Below, piece by piece: positions 32,167 to 42,140 of a stretch of 64,000 bases of DNA (its first letter is position 1; each line of letters opens with the position of its first letter). A program made the position numbers and the translations under genes. The notes beneath the pieces are model-generated. The model was not told where the DNA came from. It saw only the letters and a list, made by a program, of their open reading frames with translations, and did not search any database. Source of the DNA: Pseudopyrenochaeta lycopersici. Taxonomy: Eukaryota > Ascomycota > Dothideomycetes > Pleosporales > Pseudopyrenochaetaceae. The stretch spans positions 124,001-188,000 of the forward strand of contig NHZP01000048.1 of assembly GCA_003313425.1 (NCBI GenBank). Reading direction: 5' to 3'.

Positions 32167-33552
32167 GGTTTGAGGAAGGACTGAGTACATTCCCGTAAAT
32201 GGAGGATAGGAAGTAACAAAGCGCAAGGCTTCTCGTTTTCAGCTGGATTTTGGGAATCGTATCATTTCATGAGCCATTCTTAGCGCTACTTGAAAGTGGT
32301 CAAGATTGTTGGCCATAGTGGGATGGAAGCCAATCATAATGCGAGTTGCAGGGGGAATCATGGCGCGGGAACCTCTTCGTATTTCGCTTCCAGTGCGAAG
32401 AGACTGGTAGTTACTCTCGAGATTACTACTAGCAATTCTTAAAGATGTCTACGTCGTCGAATATACTCTTTACAATCCCCACCCATGTTAAACTGCTTGA
32501 AACCGCTCGCGATGTCTGAGGAAGGGAAGACGCCGGCTTTCTTATTCATTTAGTGTATCACAAGATAATATCCAACATCCCAACCATTATCTGACTAAGA
32601 GGTGTTATATTGTGCCTGGGTAGAAATTAATAGTACGATGTACTCATTGAGTGTGCTGGGCAAGATCTTAGCCCGCAGGTACGAAAGAACGTAGTATACG
32701 CTTGATTTTTCCAACCGAAGTGTGTGGCGCCGGCAAATAACGGTGCGCGAAGGCTTCATGCGGAGGCTGAAACAGCGACGATATTACAGCGAGACTGGTT
32801 TGTACTGTAGTGCTAGAAAAAGCTAGAAGATGCGGATGAAACTGAGCCTATCAATTGTGGAGATTACGCTTGAGGAGAATAGGATATTGGAATGACTGGA
32901 TGTGAGGAGACGGTGCAGCGGATACTACTTATTATGGATTGAAGGTCACATACGACACGTCAGACTTCAAGGTAGATGTATAAGTCATGGATATACACCA
33001 TCTCCACGGTGCTAAGGTCGTTTGTGTTTGAAGAAAAAGATGGTTTCAAAGCATAGGAATCATGTATTCTTTCAAGTATCTTCAGGCAAAGTGTGAACTT
33101 GGATGAGCAAGAGATTAAAAGGATTCCCTTATGGTATGCAAACCATAGTAAGGCACGACATTGCAAAATGCGATTTCAGGCTGCAACAAGTATGTACGGC
33201 ACCAGTCTGGATAATCAGAAAGATCGCACATGAACCTACCTGGATGCTACTGTAGGGGCAAGACCCACTAGGTCAGGAAGGTATTACAATATGTCTCATA
33301 TAATCAGTGGGATGGCAGAGTTAGGTAGATCATGTAGCAGTCACAAACATGAGGACAGTAAACCACTTTGGCGCCGGCGTTAGTAGGAAGTTGTGGCGGG
33401 GAATCATACCATCACAATGTCGACCTTTGACCGTTCTATCAAAAAATTCGAATTAACAACTGATTTTCTATGATGCTTTCAGAGAAACTACTGACCTTGT
33501 GGAAACGCCAAGAAGCAAAAGCTATAGTCGTTTGACACCGCTCGCGGTCTCT
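32167..33552. other. Intergenic
   Basis: 1.4 kb between the start of the cysteine-rich gene and the stop of SNU66. I see no supported gene, RNA or repeat. Confidence 0.45.
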
Positions 33553-35592
33553 CTACAATAATCGTACACCGGCAGTCTTGTGCTTCTTCGCTTGTTGGTC
33601 CAACGCGTTTCCGAAACCACCGCCACCGGATCTGCTAGCTTCCAACGAGCTTTCGGCCATCTTCTTCTTCTCGGCCGCAACTTTGTCAAGGTGCTTCTTC
33701 GTCTTTGTGTTGCCACTACCCTTGCCGTGGAACTGGTGACTGAGCTGCTTGAATGCTTCCTTTTGATTCATCTGGCGTCCATGCTCGTCCACGTAGTTGA
33801 GTTCGACATTAGGCTTGTACTCTTTGTTGAAGATTTCGGCGAGCTTCCTGCTTTCGGTCATATCGGCATTGGTATTTTGTTTGCGAGCCCATTCCTCACG
33901 CTCGCGTGGGGTCATGGTGTTCCATCGGACGGAGCCTCGTTCGCGTTCACGTGCTATCTTTCGCTGACGCTCTGCCTCTGCTTCCGCTTTCAGCTTGTCA
34001 GCAAGGAACTTTTGGCGATCGCGATAATAGGCGTTCTTGTCGGTGGGGTCGGTCTGAGCTACCAAACCACGTTGCCTAAGAAGCGCAAGAGTGGCGCCTA
34101 GACCTTGATCGACAGTCTTCTCGGCCTCAAGGCCCGTCTCGGTAATATCGATGGAACGAGCTCGAGACTTGCTGCGCCCTCGAGCGTCTTCGGCTTCGGC
34201 CGCTTCGGCATATGACTGTTCCATGTCCACGTCACCATCCTCATCAGCAGCCGGGCTATCACCCATTGACTTGATGCCTTCCGAGACATGGCTTGATTTT
34301 CGGCGTTTCCGCCGTGCGTCTTCTTCTTGTTCGATATCTCCAATGTTGGTGCCCAAGTTCTGAACGAACTCGGTCGTCTCGTCAATAACCAAGGCGGCAG
34401 CGTCTACATCTTCGGTAGACTCAAGCACGTCCGGTTGGGGTGTAGAAGCCTCTTCACGCAGTTGCCGTGCCAAGTCCTCGGGACGCAACTTCTTACGCTT
34501 TTTGAGAGCTTTCTGACGTTGGGTGGCAAGGCTAGCCTGAAGGTCGTCGTCGTCAACGAAAGATTCGTCAAACATAGTCTTCTTCTTCTGCTTCGGTACA
34601 GCTACTTCGCCTCCGTCGACCTCCATATCCTCGCCAGTAGGCTCTATTGCAGGCACATTGAACATGTCCTCGTCATCCTCGATGCGTTCCCGCTTAGCCT
34701 TCTTGCTCTTCTTCTTTTTGGGCTTCTTCATCTTGATCTCAGATGGATCCATATAATCGTTTACTGGAGTATCGTCTTGGAGGATGTCGAGGCTGATGGC
34801 AACCCTCTTAGGCTTGGCGGCCCCCTCGGCTTCCATCTGTACATCTTCAACGGTGCGGCCTTGGCCATTGAGAGTGAATGCTTTGCCCTTCTTGCCGTCG
34901 ATCTCTTCATCGTACTGCGCGAGGATCGAGGTCTGGCCTGACTCATCCATGTCATTGGGGTCGTATGCGCGCTTACGCTTCTTGGAGTCGAGTCTCTCTT
35001 GAAGCCTCTCTTTTTCCTTGAGCGCCACCGCCTCCAACTCGTCCTCATCTTCTACATCGACGGCCGTGTCTTTTAGGACTAGTATTTGGTCTTCATCGTC
35101 AAATTGGTCCACTTCGTGGCCGACTTTAACTCCGGCAAGATCGGCTTCGGTGTATTGTAGTGCTTCGCGTTCCTGTCGCTCTCGCTCCTCCAGCTCCTGT
35201 TGCATTTGCTCGGCCTTTGCGATCTTCTTCTGGCGCTTCTTACTGCTCTTGAGCCATGACATATCGTCAGCATCATCGCCTTCGTCGGCAAGACCCTTGC
35301 CCTCGAGCGTCGCAAAGCGCGCAGCCTTCTCGCGATCTTTCTTGATTGCGGCGGCGCGCTGTTCGCGCTTCTTCTTGGCATCTGCTTCATCCTGTAGCTT
35401 CTTCCAGTTGTCGTATGCGGCGGCCTGGCGCGTGTCGATGGTGCTTGCAGGCTCATCGTCGGAGTCGTCGCCTTCCTGCGCGGGCTTGAAGGCCGGGCCA
35501 GAGGTCGAAGCGGTAGCACCAGAACCAGGCAGGGGAGGCAGGCCCATAGACAGGCGGATTTTGTTGGCCTCTTCAATGGATAGGTCCGCCAT
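33553..35592 (-). CDS. SNU66: U4/U6.U5 tri-snRNP component SNU66/SART1 family
   Basis: Single exon, 679 residues from the ATG at 35592 (MADLSIEEANKIRLSMGLPP, the conserved SART1 N terminus). It is highly charged, with coiled-coil stretches (EQMQQELEERERQEREAL), Lys-rich blocks (KKPKKKKSKKAKRER) and the conserved C-terminal part: GLGATLALLRQRGLV, RWNTMTPREREEWARK, FNKEYKPNVELNYVDEHGR and EAFKQLSHQFHGKGSGNTKT. The family joins the spliceosomal tri-snRNP and is needed for spliceosome activation. Length and motif order are normal. An in-frame ATG at 35649 would add 19 residues that do not look conserved. Confidence 0.95.
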   Translation of the reverse strand: MADLSIEEANKIRLSMGLPPLPGSGATASTSGPAFKPAQEGDDSDDEPASTIDTRQAAAYDNWKKLQDEADAKKKREQRAAAIKKDREKAARFATLEGKGLADEGDDADDMSWLKSSKKRQKKIAKAEQMQQELEERERQEREALQYTEADLAGVKVGHEVDQFDDEDQILVLKDTAVDVEDEDELEAVALKEKERLQERLDSKKRKRAYDPNDMDESGQTSILAQYDEEIDGKKGKAFTLNGQGRTVEDVQMEAEGAAKPKRVAISLDILQDDTPVNDYMDPSEIKMKKPKKKKSKKAKRERIEDDEDMFNVPAIEPTGEDMEVDGGEVAVPKQKKKTMFDESFVDDDDLQASLATQRQKALKKRKKLRPEDLARQLREEASTPQPDVLESTEDVDAAALVIDETTEFVQNLGTNIGDIEQEEDARRKRRKSSHVSEGIKSMGDSPAADEDGDVDMEQSYAEAAEAEDARGRSKSRARSIDITETGLEAEKTVDQGLGATLALLRQRGLVAQTDPTDKNAYYRDRQKFLADKLKAEAEAERQRKIARERERGSVRWNTMTPREREEWARKQNTNADMTESRKLAEIFNKEYKPNVELNYVDEHGRQMNQKEAFKQLSHQFHGKGSGNTKTKKHLDKVAAEKKKMAESSLEASRSGGGGFGNALDQQAKKHKTAGVRLL

Positions 35593-36366
35593 GGCGATGA
35601 CGACGGAGCCTCTGTGGGCTTTTGAACGGCACGGAGAAGACGATCGCAAGTCGCAGTGGGGTCGACACTGATATTATGTGACACAGTCACGTGCCTTTCA
35701 ACTTCAAAGAAACGAGTGAATTGCTGGAAAGGGTCGCTACTGCGCTTGATGCAAGTCGAGAGGCAGGTGCTGATGTTCAGGCTGCGGCGAAGTCGTGACT
35801 TCCGCACAAAGTCCGCCGAGGCGCGCTAACGACTAGCGTGCCGCAGATCTGCCGAGAGCTACAAAAAAAAGTTGATACTCACCACTGTCTGCTTTTCTCA
35901 TCACCAACCTGTGTCAGTTTTCCCGGCCGCCTTTCGGGGTGTGCATGGTTGAAATCTGGCAGTTCGTCCGTTCCATGGAGCCATCTCTCTTTAATAGATG
36001 GTTTCGGACGACAGGCTGAAGAGTGAGTCGGCGCGTCACAGAGACCTGAGTTCACCGCAAGGTTCGAGCTCGGTTGATGGGGCGTTGCCAGGCGGACTGA
36101 TTCCTGTTCCCTTTTGCTAGGCCGTCGGCCATTGATGCTTGGGACAAACCCAGTCGGCTACATACTGGAGTATACGTGCTTTAGTCTTTTTGATGCCTCG
36201 ATATCAATCTTTGCTATCGAGTGGGCCATGGCGCGCAAATGGCGAGCAGCCTTCGGCGCCAATTCTCTCTCACGCCTTCTTTGTGATTATGGAGCTCAAG
36301 TGAGGCCGCGCATGTCATTTGGCCATGTACCGCATACGCCAGTCCTTGTGCATCAGCCAAGACCCT
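35593..36366. other. Intergenic, SNU66 upstream region
   Basis: 774 bp between SNU66 and the stop of the PTH2 gene; both read leftward. Nothing else recognised. Confidence 0.5.
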
Positions 36367-37012
36367 CTATAGCAGCTTCAGATGCCCAGTAACCTGATCT
36401 ATAACACCCTTCGGCGCAGGCCCTATCCCCAGTACTGTCGCACTCCCACTGGCGATCTGTGTTCGTCCTGCGTCGTGGATAATGTGTGCCACCACTCCCA
36501 GGCTCACGGCTTGCGCCTGCAGTATCTCCAGCTCCTCCTCGCTCTTGACCTGCAGTGCAACCTTTGCCTGGCCCAGGCGCTCCCATCGCTTGAGTATGGT
36601 CGAGTTGGGTGCGTGTCGAAGGAAGTGCTTGTAGCAAGCCAGTGTCGCATGTCCGCACTGCGCGCCAATTTTGCCTGAGAGATATTAGGCGTTGCTTTGC
36701 GGCCAGGCAAGGAGGGGCTATGGACAAACCTTTGGTCATGCCCAAGTCTGTCCTCACTACCAGCACCATCTTACATTCTTCGGGGTGCCCTGGAAATTCG
36801 GCCGGCGCAGTGTCGTCATCGTCGTCGTCGCTTGACTCTTCCTCGTCCGACTTGTCTGCCTTCTTGCCTTTGCCCTGTGGAGCTGGGGATATTGGGCTGC
36901 CACCAAAGAGCCCCAGTGACTTCGCTTGTCCCAGCATATAGCCAGTAACGCCGGCTATTATGGCGCATGCCACCGCAATATTTGCGGTTGAGGGCTGCGA
37001 TGAGTCTTGCAT
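36367..37012 (-). CDS. PTH2: Peptidyl-tRNA hydrolase 2 (PTH2 family), membrane-anchored
   Basis: Exons 37012-36730 and 36674-36367 join in phase to 196 residues. The N terminus has a hydrophobic segment (IAVACAIIAGVTGYMLG, about 12-28), matching the mitochondrial-membrane anchor of eukaryotic Pth2. An acidic linker follows (DEEESSDDDDDD). The catalytic domain starts CKMVLVVRTDLGMTKGKIGA, continues QCGHATLACYK, then LGVVAHIIHDAGRTQIASGS, and ends VLGIGPAP with VTGHLKLL. The enzyme frees peptides from stalled peptidyl-tRNAs. The intron is 55 bp (donor GTTTGT). All family motifs are intact. Confidence 0.95.
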
Positions 37013-37264
37013 TTGTGCGGTACGCCGTCAGGCGCAAAAATAGACTAAGACGAATCTATAAACAACAGCTACACAATATGAATTCTTCTCGCGAGGTGTA
37101 GACTCGTTATTAGTAAGTTCCTTGCGTGGTGGTTGTGTAAGTACTGCCGCCCGCCTCTGGGGAGCTTCACTAGCGTGGCCCGTGATGTCGAATTTCTTTG
37201 CGGACCTCCGTGTTGCGCTCTCCAGCCATCACGAGCAGCACCAACGCTGCCTGCCATCGCTATC
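37013..37264. promoter_or_regulatory. Short divergent promoter between PTH2 and the bL28m gene
   Basis: Only 252 bp separate the start codons of two divergent genes, both connected with mitochondrial or general translation. A shared bidirectional promoter is likely; no specific motif was identified. Confidence 0.5.
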
Positions 37265-38743
37265 ATGCATCCCCGGTGCCAATTGCTCTCCGGGCGCCTG
37301 TCTGCCAATGGCCTAGCATTTCGCTCGGCCACATCGACGCAGCGGACCTACACGACCTCGACGACCTCGTCGCCCGCTCCTCCGGTGGTCAAGAACCCGC
37401 TACGACGACGACGCGGCGGCGATCTTGGCTCGCATCTCCCCAAGCATGTCATCCCCAAAGATGCATACATCCCGGCATATCCTTATGGCGACCACGCGCT
37501 GTTCAAGCAAGCAAACAAGGGCCTCTACGGCGAGCAAATGATCCAATTCGGCAACAACGTGTCCGAGGAGACGGAGACCAAAACGAGGCGATACTGGAAG
37601 CCCAATGTGCTCTCTAAGAGCTTGTACTCAGTCGCATTGAAGAAGAGGATCAAGCTCCGGCTGACCGCTAAGGTGCTGAAGATAATCGACCGCGAGGGGG
37701 GTCTAGACGAATACTTGCTCAAGGACAACGAACACCGCATCAAAGAGCTAGGCCCTATGGGATGGGCTCTGCGATGGACCTTGATGCAAAAGCCAGAGGT
37801 CATTACGCGCCTACGAACAGAAGCCGCTGCATTGGGCATCGATCAGGCTACAATCGACAAGCAGTGGCCCACGCCTGAGATGATGGCTCAGCAGAAAGCA
37901 ACACAGGCCATCATCGCAAATACCTTCGAGCAAGACGGCTTCGGAGAAACGGAGGTGCAGGAAATGTGGGACCCGGAGGAAACGGAAGCTGGCCAGGACG
38001 GGGACAGCTCACTAACTCTCTCCAAGCCAGAGAGGAAGGCTGCCGCCAACGCTGTTGTCGAATATACCAAGGCAGTCAAAGCTGCTGAGCGGTATCTAAG
38101 CCGAGGGCTTGTCGACAGTGAAGAGGAGGGTCTGAAGCTAGCATTTGTGCGGGCCAAGGAGCGTACAGAAGCAGCATCTCGTCTCCGCAAGAATTTCAAG
38201 GCAAAGGTCACGCAACAATTCAGTGACGAACAGGTCCAAGAGATCAGGACACGATTTAATCTGCCCAATATCAAAGACCATACAGCCAGGAAGATTGCCT
38301 ACAACCAATGGAAACGGCAGGAAATTGAAGAGGCTGGTGGCTACGACGCGTGGAAAGAAAAAGTTGACTCTGGAAAGGCTGCCGCACGAACGGCCATGAT
38401 TGAAGAAGCCGGCGGCGCGGAAGCATGGCAAGCGAATAGGAAGGCCATATACACACAGTTGATCGAAGAGGCCGAGACTGCTTCGACTAACGAAAACTTG
38501 GATGCTGAGAGGCGTGCCTACCTCGAGACTGCCATCAACAAGGCCGACAGAGCGATCAAGGCGAAGGCTTCTGGTGGTCAGGATGATTATGTTGAGTTGA
38601 CGTTGGAGGAGCTCCGCCAAAGTCAGTCGTCGAATCTTCTTTCCGAGCTATCACAGGCATCGGCAAAACGGAATGTCGGAGATGCATGGGCAGCGCTCGT
38701 CAATTCAAGCAACAGAACCGCGGAGAGGCGGCTGAATGCGTAA
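37265..38743 (+). CDS. MRPL24: Mitochondrial large-subunit ribosomal protein bL28m
   Basis: Single exon, 492 residues from the ATG at 37265. The N terminus is Arg/Ser/Thr-rich, as in a mitochondrial targeting peptide (RSATSTQRTYTTSTTSS). The L28 core follows: GLYGEQMIQFGNNVSEETET, RRYWKPNVLSKSLYS, ALKKRIKLRLTAKVLKIIDR and GGLDEYLL. The remaining about 300 residues are a long helical, charged extension with repeated EEAGGYDAW / EEAGGAEAW, typical of filamentous-fungal versions. It is part of the mitoribosome. An upstream in-frame ATG at 37133 would add 44 unlikely residues. Confidence 0.92.
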   Translation: MHPRCQLLSGRLSANGLAFRSATSTQRTYTTSTTSSPAPPVVKNPLRRRRGGDLGSHLPKHVIPKDAYIPAYPYGDHALFKQANKGLYGEQMIQFGNNVSEETETKTRRYWKPNVLSKSLYSVALKKRIKLRLTAKVLKIIDREGGLDEYLLKDNEHRIKELGPMGWALRWTLMQKPEVITRLRTEAAALGIDQATIDKQWPTPEMMAQQKATQAIIANTFEQDGFGETEVQEMWDPEETEAGQDGDSSLTLSKPERKAAANAVVEYTKAVKAAERYLSRGLVDSEEEGLKLAFVRAKERTEAASRLRKNFKAKVTQQFSDEQVQEIRTRFNLPNIKDHTARKIAYNQWKRQEIEEAGGYDAWKEKVDSGKAAARTAMIEEAGGAEAWQANRKAIYTQLIEEAETASTNENLDAERRAYLETAINKADRAIKAKASGGQDDYVELTLEELRQSQSSNLLSELSQASAKRNVGDAWAALVNSSNRTAERRLNA

Positions 38744-39209
38744 AATGCTGGAGTGGCTGCGAGGCTGGTCTGTATTAACAATGTTCATAACCCTTGTAAC
38801 TATATCGCATTGAGGGAGCAATATATTGGATTGCATCTGTTCAGATATAAAGGCGCCAATTTCACATATCAGATAAGCGCTCCACGGTAACGACTACTGT
38901 TTGCTGTACGGTCATCCAGGATGGTGAGCGCTTTGTGGATCTAGCAAGGAACACTTCGTCATGGTATTGCATCTTTTCGTCTTTAATGTCAAGTCAAGTC
39001 ACGTTGAACTGTTACACTGTCATAAATTTTACTACAGTTCAAGGTGTGTTCGAATAGCTCTCCAATAGCTCGTACTCGTTTCAACTGTAGGCACCGTACC
39101 CATTTCAGCTCCTAGACTCCATACGCATTTCCACTGTCAGACTCTACACTCATTTCAACTATTTCCGGGTATGGAATACCTTCTAGTGCCACTTGGCAAA
39201 ACTCTACTC
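38744..39209. other. Intergenic between convergent genes, with a minisatellite
   Basis: 466 bp between bL28m and the carotenoid-oxygenase-family gene. The only structure is the imperfect tandem repeat annotated at 39071-39168. Confidence 0.5.
39071..39168. repeat. Imperfect minisatellite, about four copies of a 25-bp unit
   Basis: Units of 24-25 bp share the pattern TAC-CATTTCA-CT followed by GACTC (for example CGTACCCATTTCAGCTCC, then CATACGCATTTCCACTGTC). Copies differ at several bases. Confidence 0.7.
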
Positions 39210-40781
39210 TCAAGGAGCAAATTCCTCAAGTGTACCTCTCCCACTAATCTTCAGCTCGGGAATCTCTGCAACAAGGCTTCTTCGCTCTGGCAACGCAGCC
39301 GCCTCAACCCAGTTACCGTGGATCTGGGCTTTTACATGCATAGGGAGCTGGATAATAGCGATCGGCGTCTCAAAGTTGTTGGTGTCTAGCACAACGATGT
39401 CGTTGCGGTTCGCGGCACGGCGCTCAACCATGGCGAGGATCCATCCGTCACCCTCTGGCGCGTCGGGCGTGCGGGGAACAAAAGTAGGTTCCTGGACGAG
39501 CGAGTCGTCGCCGGCGTAGAACCAGCGTGTCTTGCCGGTCTTGTGGCTGTGCATGGCCAGTCCATTGAGGCCGTGGAAGATGTTGTTGCCGCCATCCGAC
39601 TTCTCCGGTATGAAAACGTTGAGCCACAGATATTCGTACTGCTTCGTCATGAAGCGCTCGTCGATGCGCGGGAATTCTGAGGGCACGTCAAGTACCATGA
39701 GGGGGTCAGGAACGGTGCTGCCGGTCGGCTTGTTGAGGTCAATTTCCCAGCGCACGAAGTCGGCCTTTGCATTCGGTGCGGGCATGACGCCCTCGACTGT
39801 GGGAAAGAAGGGGAATGCATTGTCGTGCACGCGCGAAGACTCAAGGTATATCTTGCCATCCGGTGTTTCCCATGCACCGCCAGTGTGAATTAGCATGGAG
39901 TTCTTCCACGAGTACACCCTGTGCTCTCCCTGTTTCCACCCAGCAGGCAGAGGTGTGCTCTTCCGCCGTGGAACGACGACGAAGGTGGCTGGCCGGTCGT
40001 AATTCCACGACCAGTGCTGCTTTCCAGCTTTCATTCGTTCCACGCTGGTTTCAAATGGCCAGAGAACGAGAATAATCCAGTTGGGGGTAATGGCAGCGTC
40101 ATGAATGGGAGCCGTCCACGGTGACTCGATCCATTGCTCGTCATGCTTTTTGCCATCTTTATCGAGGGTGTATAGTACAATGTCCTTACTTGCAAGACCC
40201 CTGGCTTCGTATCCAAAGACGACTAGTTCGTTGGTGTAGGGATCAACTTTTGGGTGGGCCGTGAACGTCTGTGACTTGACTTGACCTGCAAAGGGATCAT
40301 AGCCCAGCGTTTCGAGAGTGTCTGGATGGACCGAGTAGGGCAAGCCACCTTCCTTGAGAGCAAGGAGATGGTTCGCCCAGTACACGAGGTTTGTGTTGGC
40401 AGTCGAGTCCACAGCAGCCCTCACGCAAGGATGGTGAGTATAAGGATTGCGATAGAGACCAAAAAGCGCCTTGTTTGCCCTTCGCTCCAACAGATACCTT
40501 TCTGTTTCAACATACTTCATCTTCATATCGACACGTCCATTGTGAATTCGGAAAGCGGAGATGTTCCCGTCTCCGTCGAGGGGGACATTGTCTGGGTGAG
40601 GTGGTACGAATGGGTCACACATGACTCGATAGAAGGTGCCATCGATGCCTGATGGGATTTCACCGAAGACGACAAGATCTCCTATCTCTCCTTCGATCCG
40701 ACATGGCAAGTTGGAACCGGCAAGATCGAAGGCCACCGGCCATTTTGTTGCGAGACCCTCATACCCAGCAGTCTGGGCCAT
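39210..40781 (-). CDS. Carotenoid cleavage oxygenase / lignostilbene dioxygenase family enzyme
   Basis: Single exon, 523 residues. The four iron-ligand histidines of the seven-bladed propeller family are visible: His176 in TFTAHPKVD, His227 in PIHDAAIT, His299 in SMLIHTGGAWET and His488 in QIHGNWVEA. Other landmarks are GTFYRVMCDP near 48 and DGDGNISAFRIHNGRV near 69. The family cleaves carbon double bonds of carotenoids or stilbenes with non-haem iron and O2. The closest fungal types act on lignostilbenes or resveratrol-like phenolics; which applies here cannot be seen. There is no signal peptide, so it is probably cytosolic. It is intact. Confidence 0.93.
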   Translation of the reverse strand: MAQTAGYEGLATKWPVAFDLAGSNLPCRIEGEIGDLVVFGEIPSGIDGTFYRVMCDPFVPPHPDNVPLDGDGNISAFRIHNGRVDMKMKYVETERYLLERRANKALFGLYRNPYTHHPCVRAAVDSTANTNLVYWANHLLALKEGGLPYSVHPDTLETLGYDPFAGQVKSQTFTAHPKVDPYTNELVVFGYEARGLASKDIVLYTLDKDGKKHDEQWIESPWTAPIHDAAITPNWIILVLWPFETSVERMKAGKQHWSWNYDRPATFVVVPRRKSTPLPAGWKQGEHRVYSWKNSMLIHTGGAWETPDGKIYLESSRVHDNAFPFFPTVEGVMPAPNAKADFVRWEIDLNKPTGSTVPDPLMVLDVPSEFPRIDERFMTKQYEYLWLNVFIPEKSDGGNNIFHGLNGLAMHSHKTGKTRWFYAGDDSLVQEPTFVPRTPDAPEGDGWILAMVERRAANRNDIVVLDTNNFETPIAIIQLPMHVKAQIHGNWVEAAALPERRSLVAEIPELKISGRGTLEEFAP

Positions 40782-42140
40782 AATGTTTGAATGTAAAGGG
40801 CAATAATTTCTCAGCAGGACGAATCAAAACACTATGAGGTGCTGATGAAAATTTAACTGACGATCAAGTTCGCAAGCTGCAGGGACATTCTTATATTTTC
40901 TCCTTTACCATGCCAATGGATCATTACTTTGCTTCGATGCGCGGACAAAACCCGCATGTATCTCTCGTGTGATTGTCGCCCTACAAGACGGCCATATCGC
41001 GGTTCAATGCCCTCTCAACTTCACTCAGGCACACTCAGTAGGCGTGCAATACCTGTTCCGCTATTGGCTGGACGAAAGGCTGTGGAGGCGTTGTAAGGAT
41101 TGTTGTCACGGAATGAACCCACAGCGGGGCCGGGCCGATTCCACAGCGGATTATTCCCACCCCCTCAATCCTTTTGACTACTATTTTGTACTTCTTGAAC
41201 ATTGTAGGTCGCAGATGCAGAGGTCAATTGCCGATAGAATATGCTTTGCACTAGTACCTAATTTTGAAGAGAAAGTGGGGCCAGTGGGACATGGACATAC
41301 GCCGCATTGATGATAAAGTAGATGCGAAGACGGTAGGGACCCTAATTTGGACAGCCAGTTGCCTAGCAAAGGTGGTGCGGACACGATTCATCGGCGCGGC
41401 TGTGTCCTTCCGAGGACCCACTTGTGCAAACTGCGCACCCCTGTGCAGGCTACATCTACCTTAAAGCTTCCTCTCCTGCCTTCTTCGTGACAGCAATTTG
41501 GCTCGTAGGAGCAGTTTCTCGCAACCTCCAGAACCCTAGAAATTGTCCGAATGCCATTGGAATCCTCAAAAACCTATTCCATCCAATCCCTCTATAGCTC
41601 AAGGCGTGTGAATTATAGCAATGGAGAATATGTCCACTCAAACATTGATCTGGAGAGTACGGCGTGACTGCATACCATATTGAGCGAAATACTCAACTGG
41701 AAAGCTGGCTTAGATCAAACATCGCTTTTAATTCTTCCGCCATCACATCCTGGAACAGAGCACCGGTGCAAGGCGTAATACCTTGAATCTAGCTGCGTCC
41801 CAAACACTTTTAATTAATAATATTGCAGTTGAAAGGCCACCTGACATAGTTGTGCATGATTTACTACATCATCAGGCAAACACCCTTTGGCTGCATGGAG
41901 GTGCAGATGAGGCAGTGCAGCGCTTTGCCACATCAGCTCAGTCTACTCGTTCATTGATCATTATCTCACTCTCACCACCAGCGTAGGAGCATTTGTCACA
42001 TATACTCTACGCTTGAGGCTTTTTTCAACATCGCTCCCTGTCGTAAACTTGTCAAACTACTTCACACCTTGCTTTGCTCTGCCCTGGACGGCTGGGCTCG
42101 CGTCAAGCGCTGATGTCGCGCTGCGAAAACTACGACGCGA
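40782..42140. other. Intergenic between divergent genes
   Basis: 1.36 kb between the starts of the carotenoid-oxygenase-family gene and the kinase gene. It must hold both promoters. No supported gene or repeat. Confidence 0.45.

Noticed and set aside
33580..35671. Long plus-strand frames opposite SNU66
   Set aside because: They are antisense shadows of a repetitive, charged coding sequence (Ser/Leu-rich mirror composition) without a domain.
37888..38620. Minus-strand frames inside the bL28m gene
   Set aside because: They run antisense to a well-supported ribosomal protein and show no family match.
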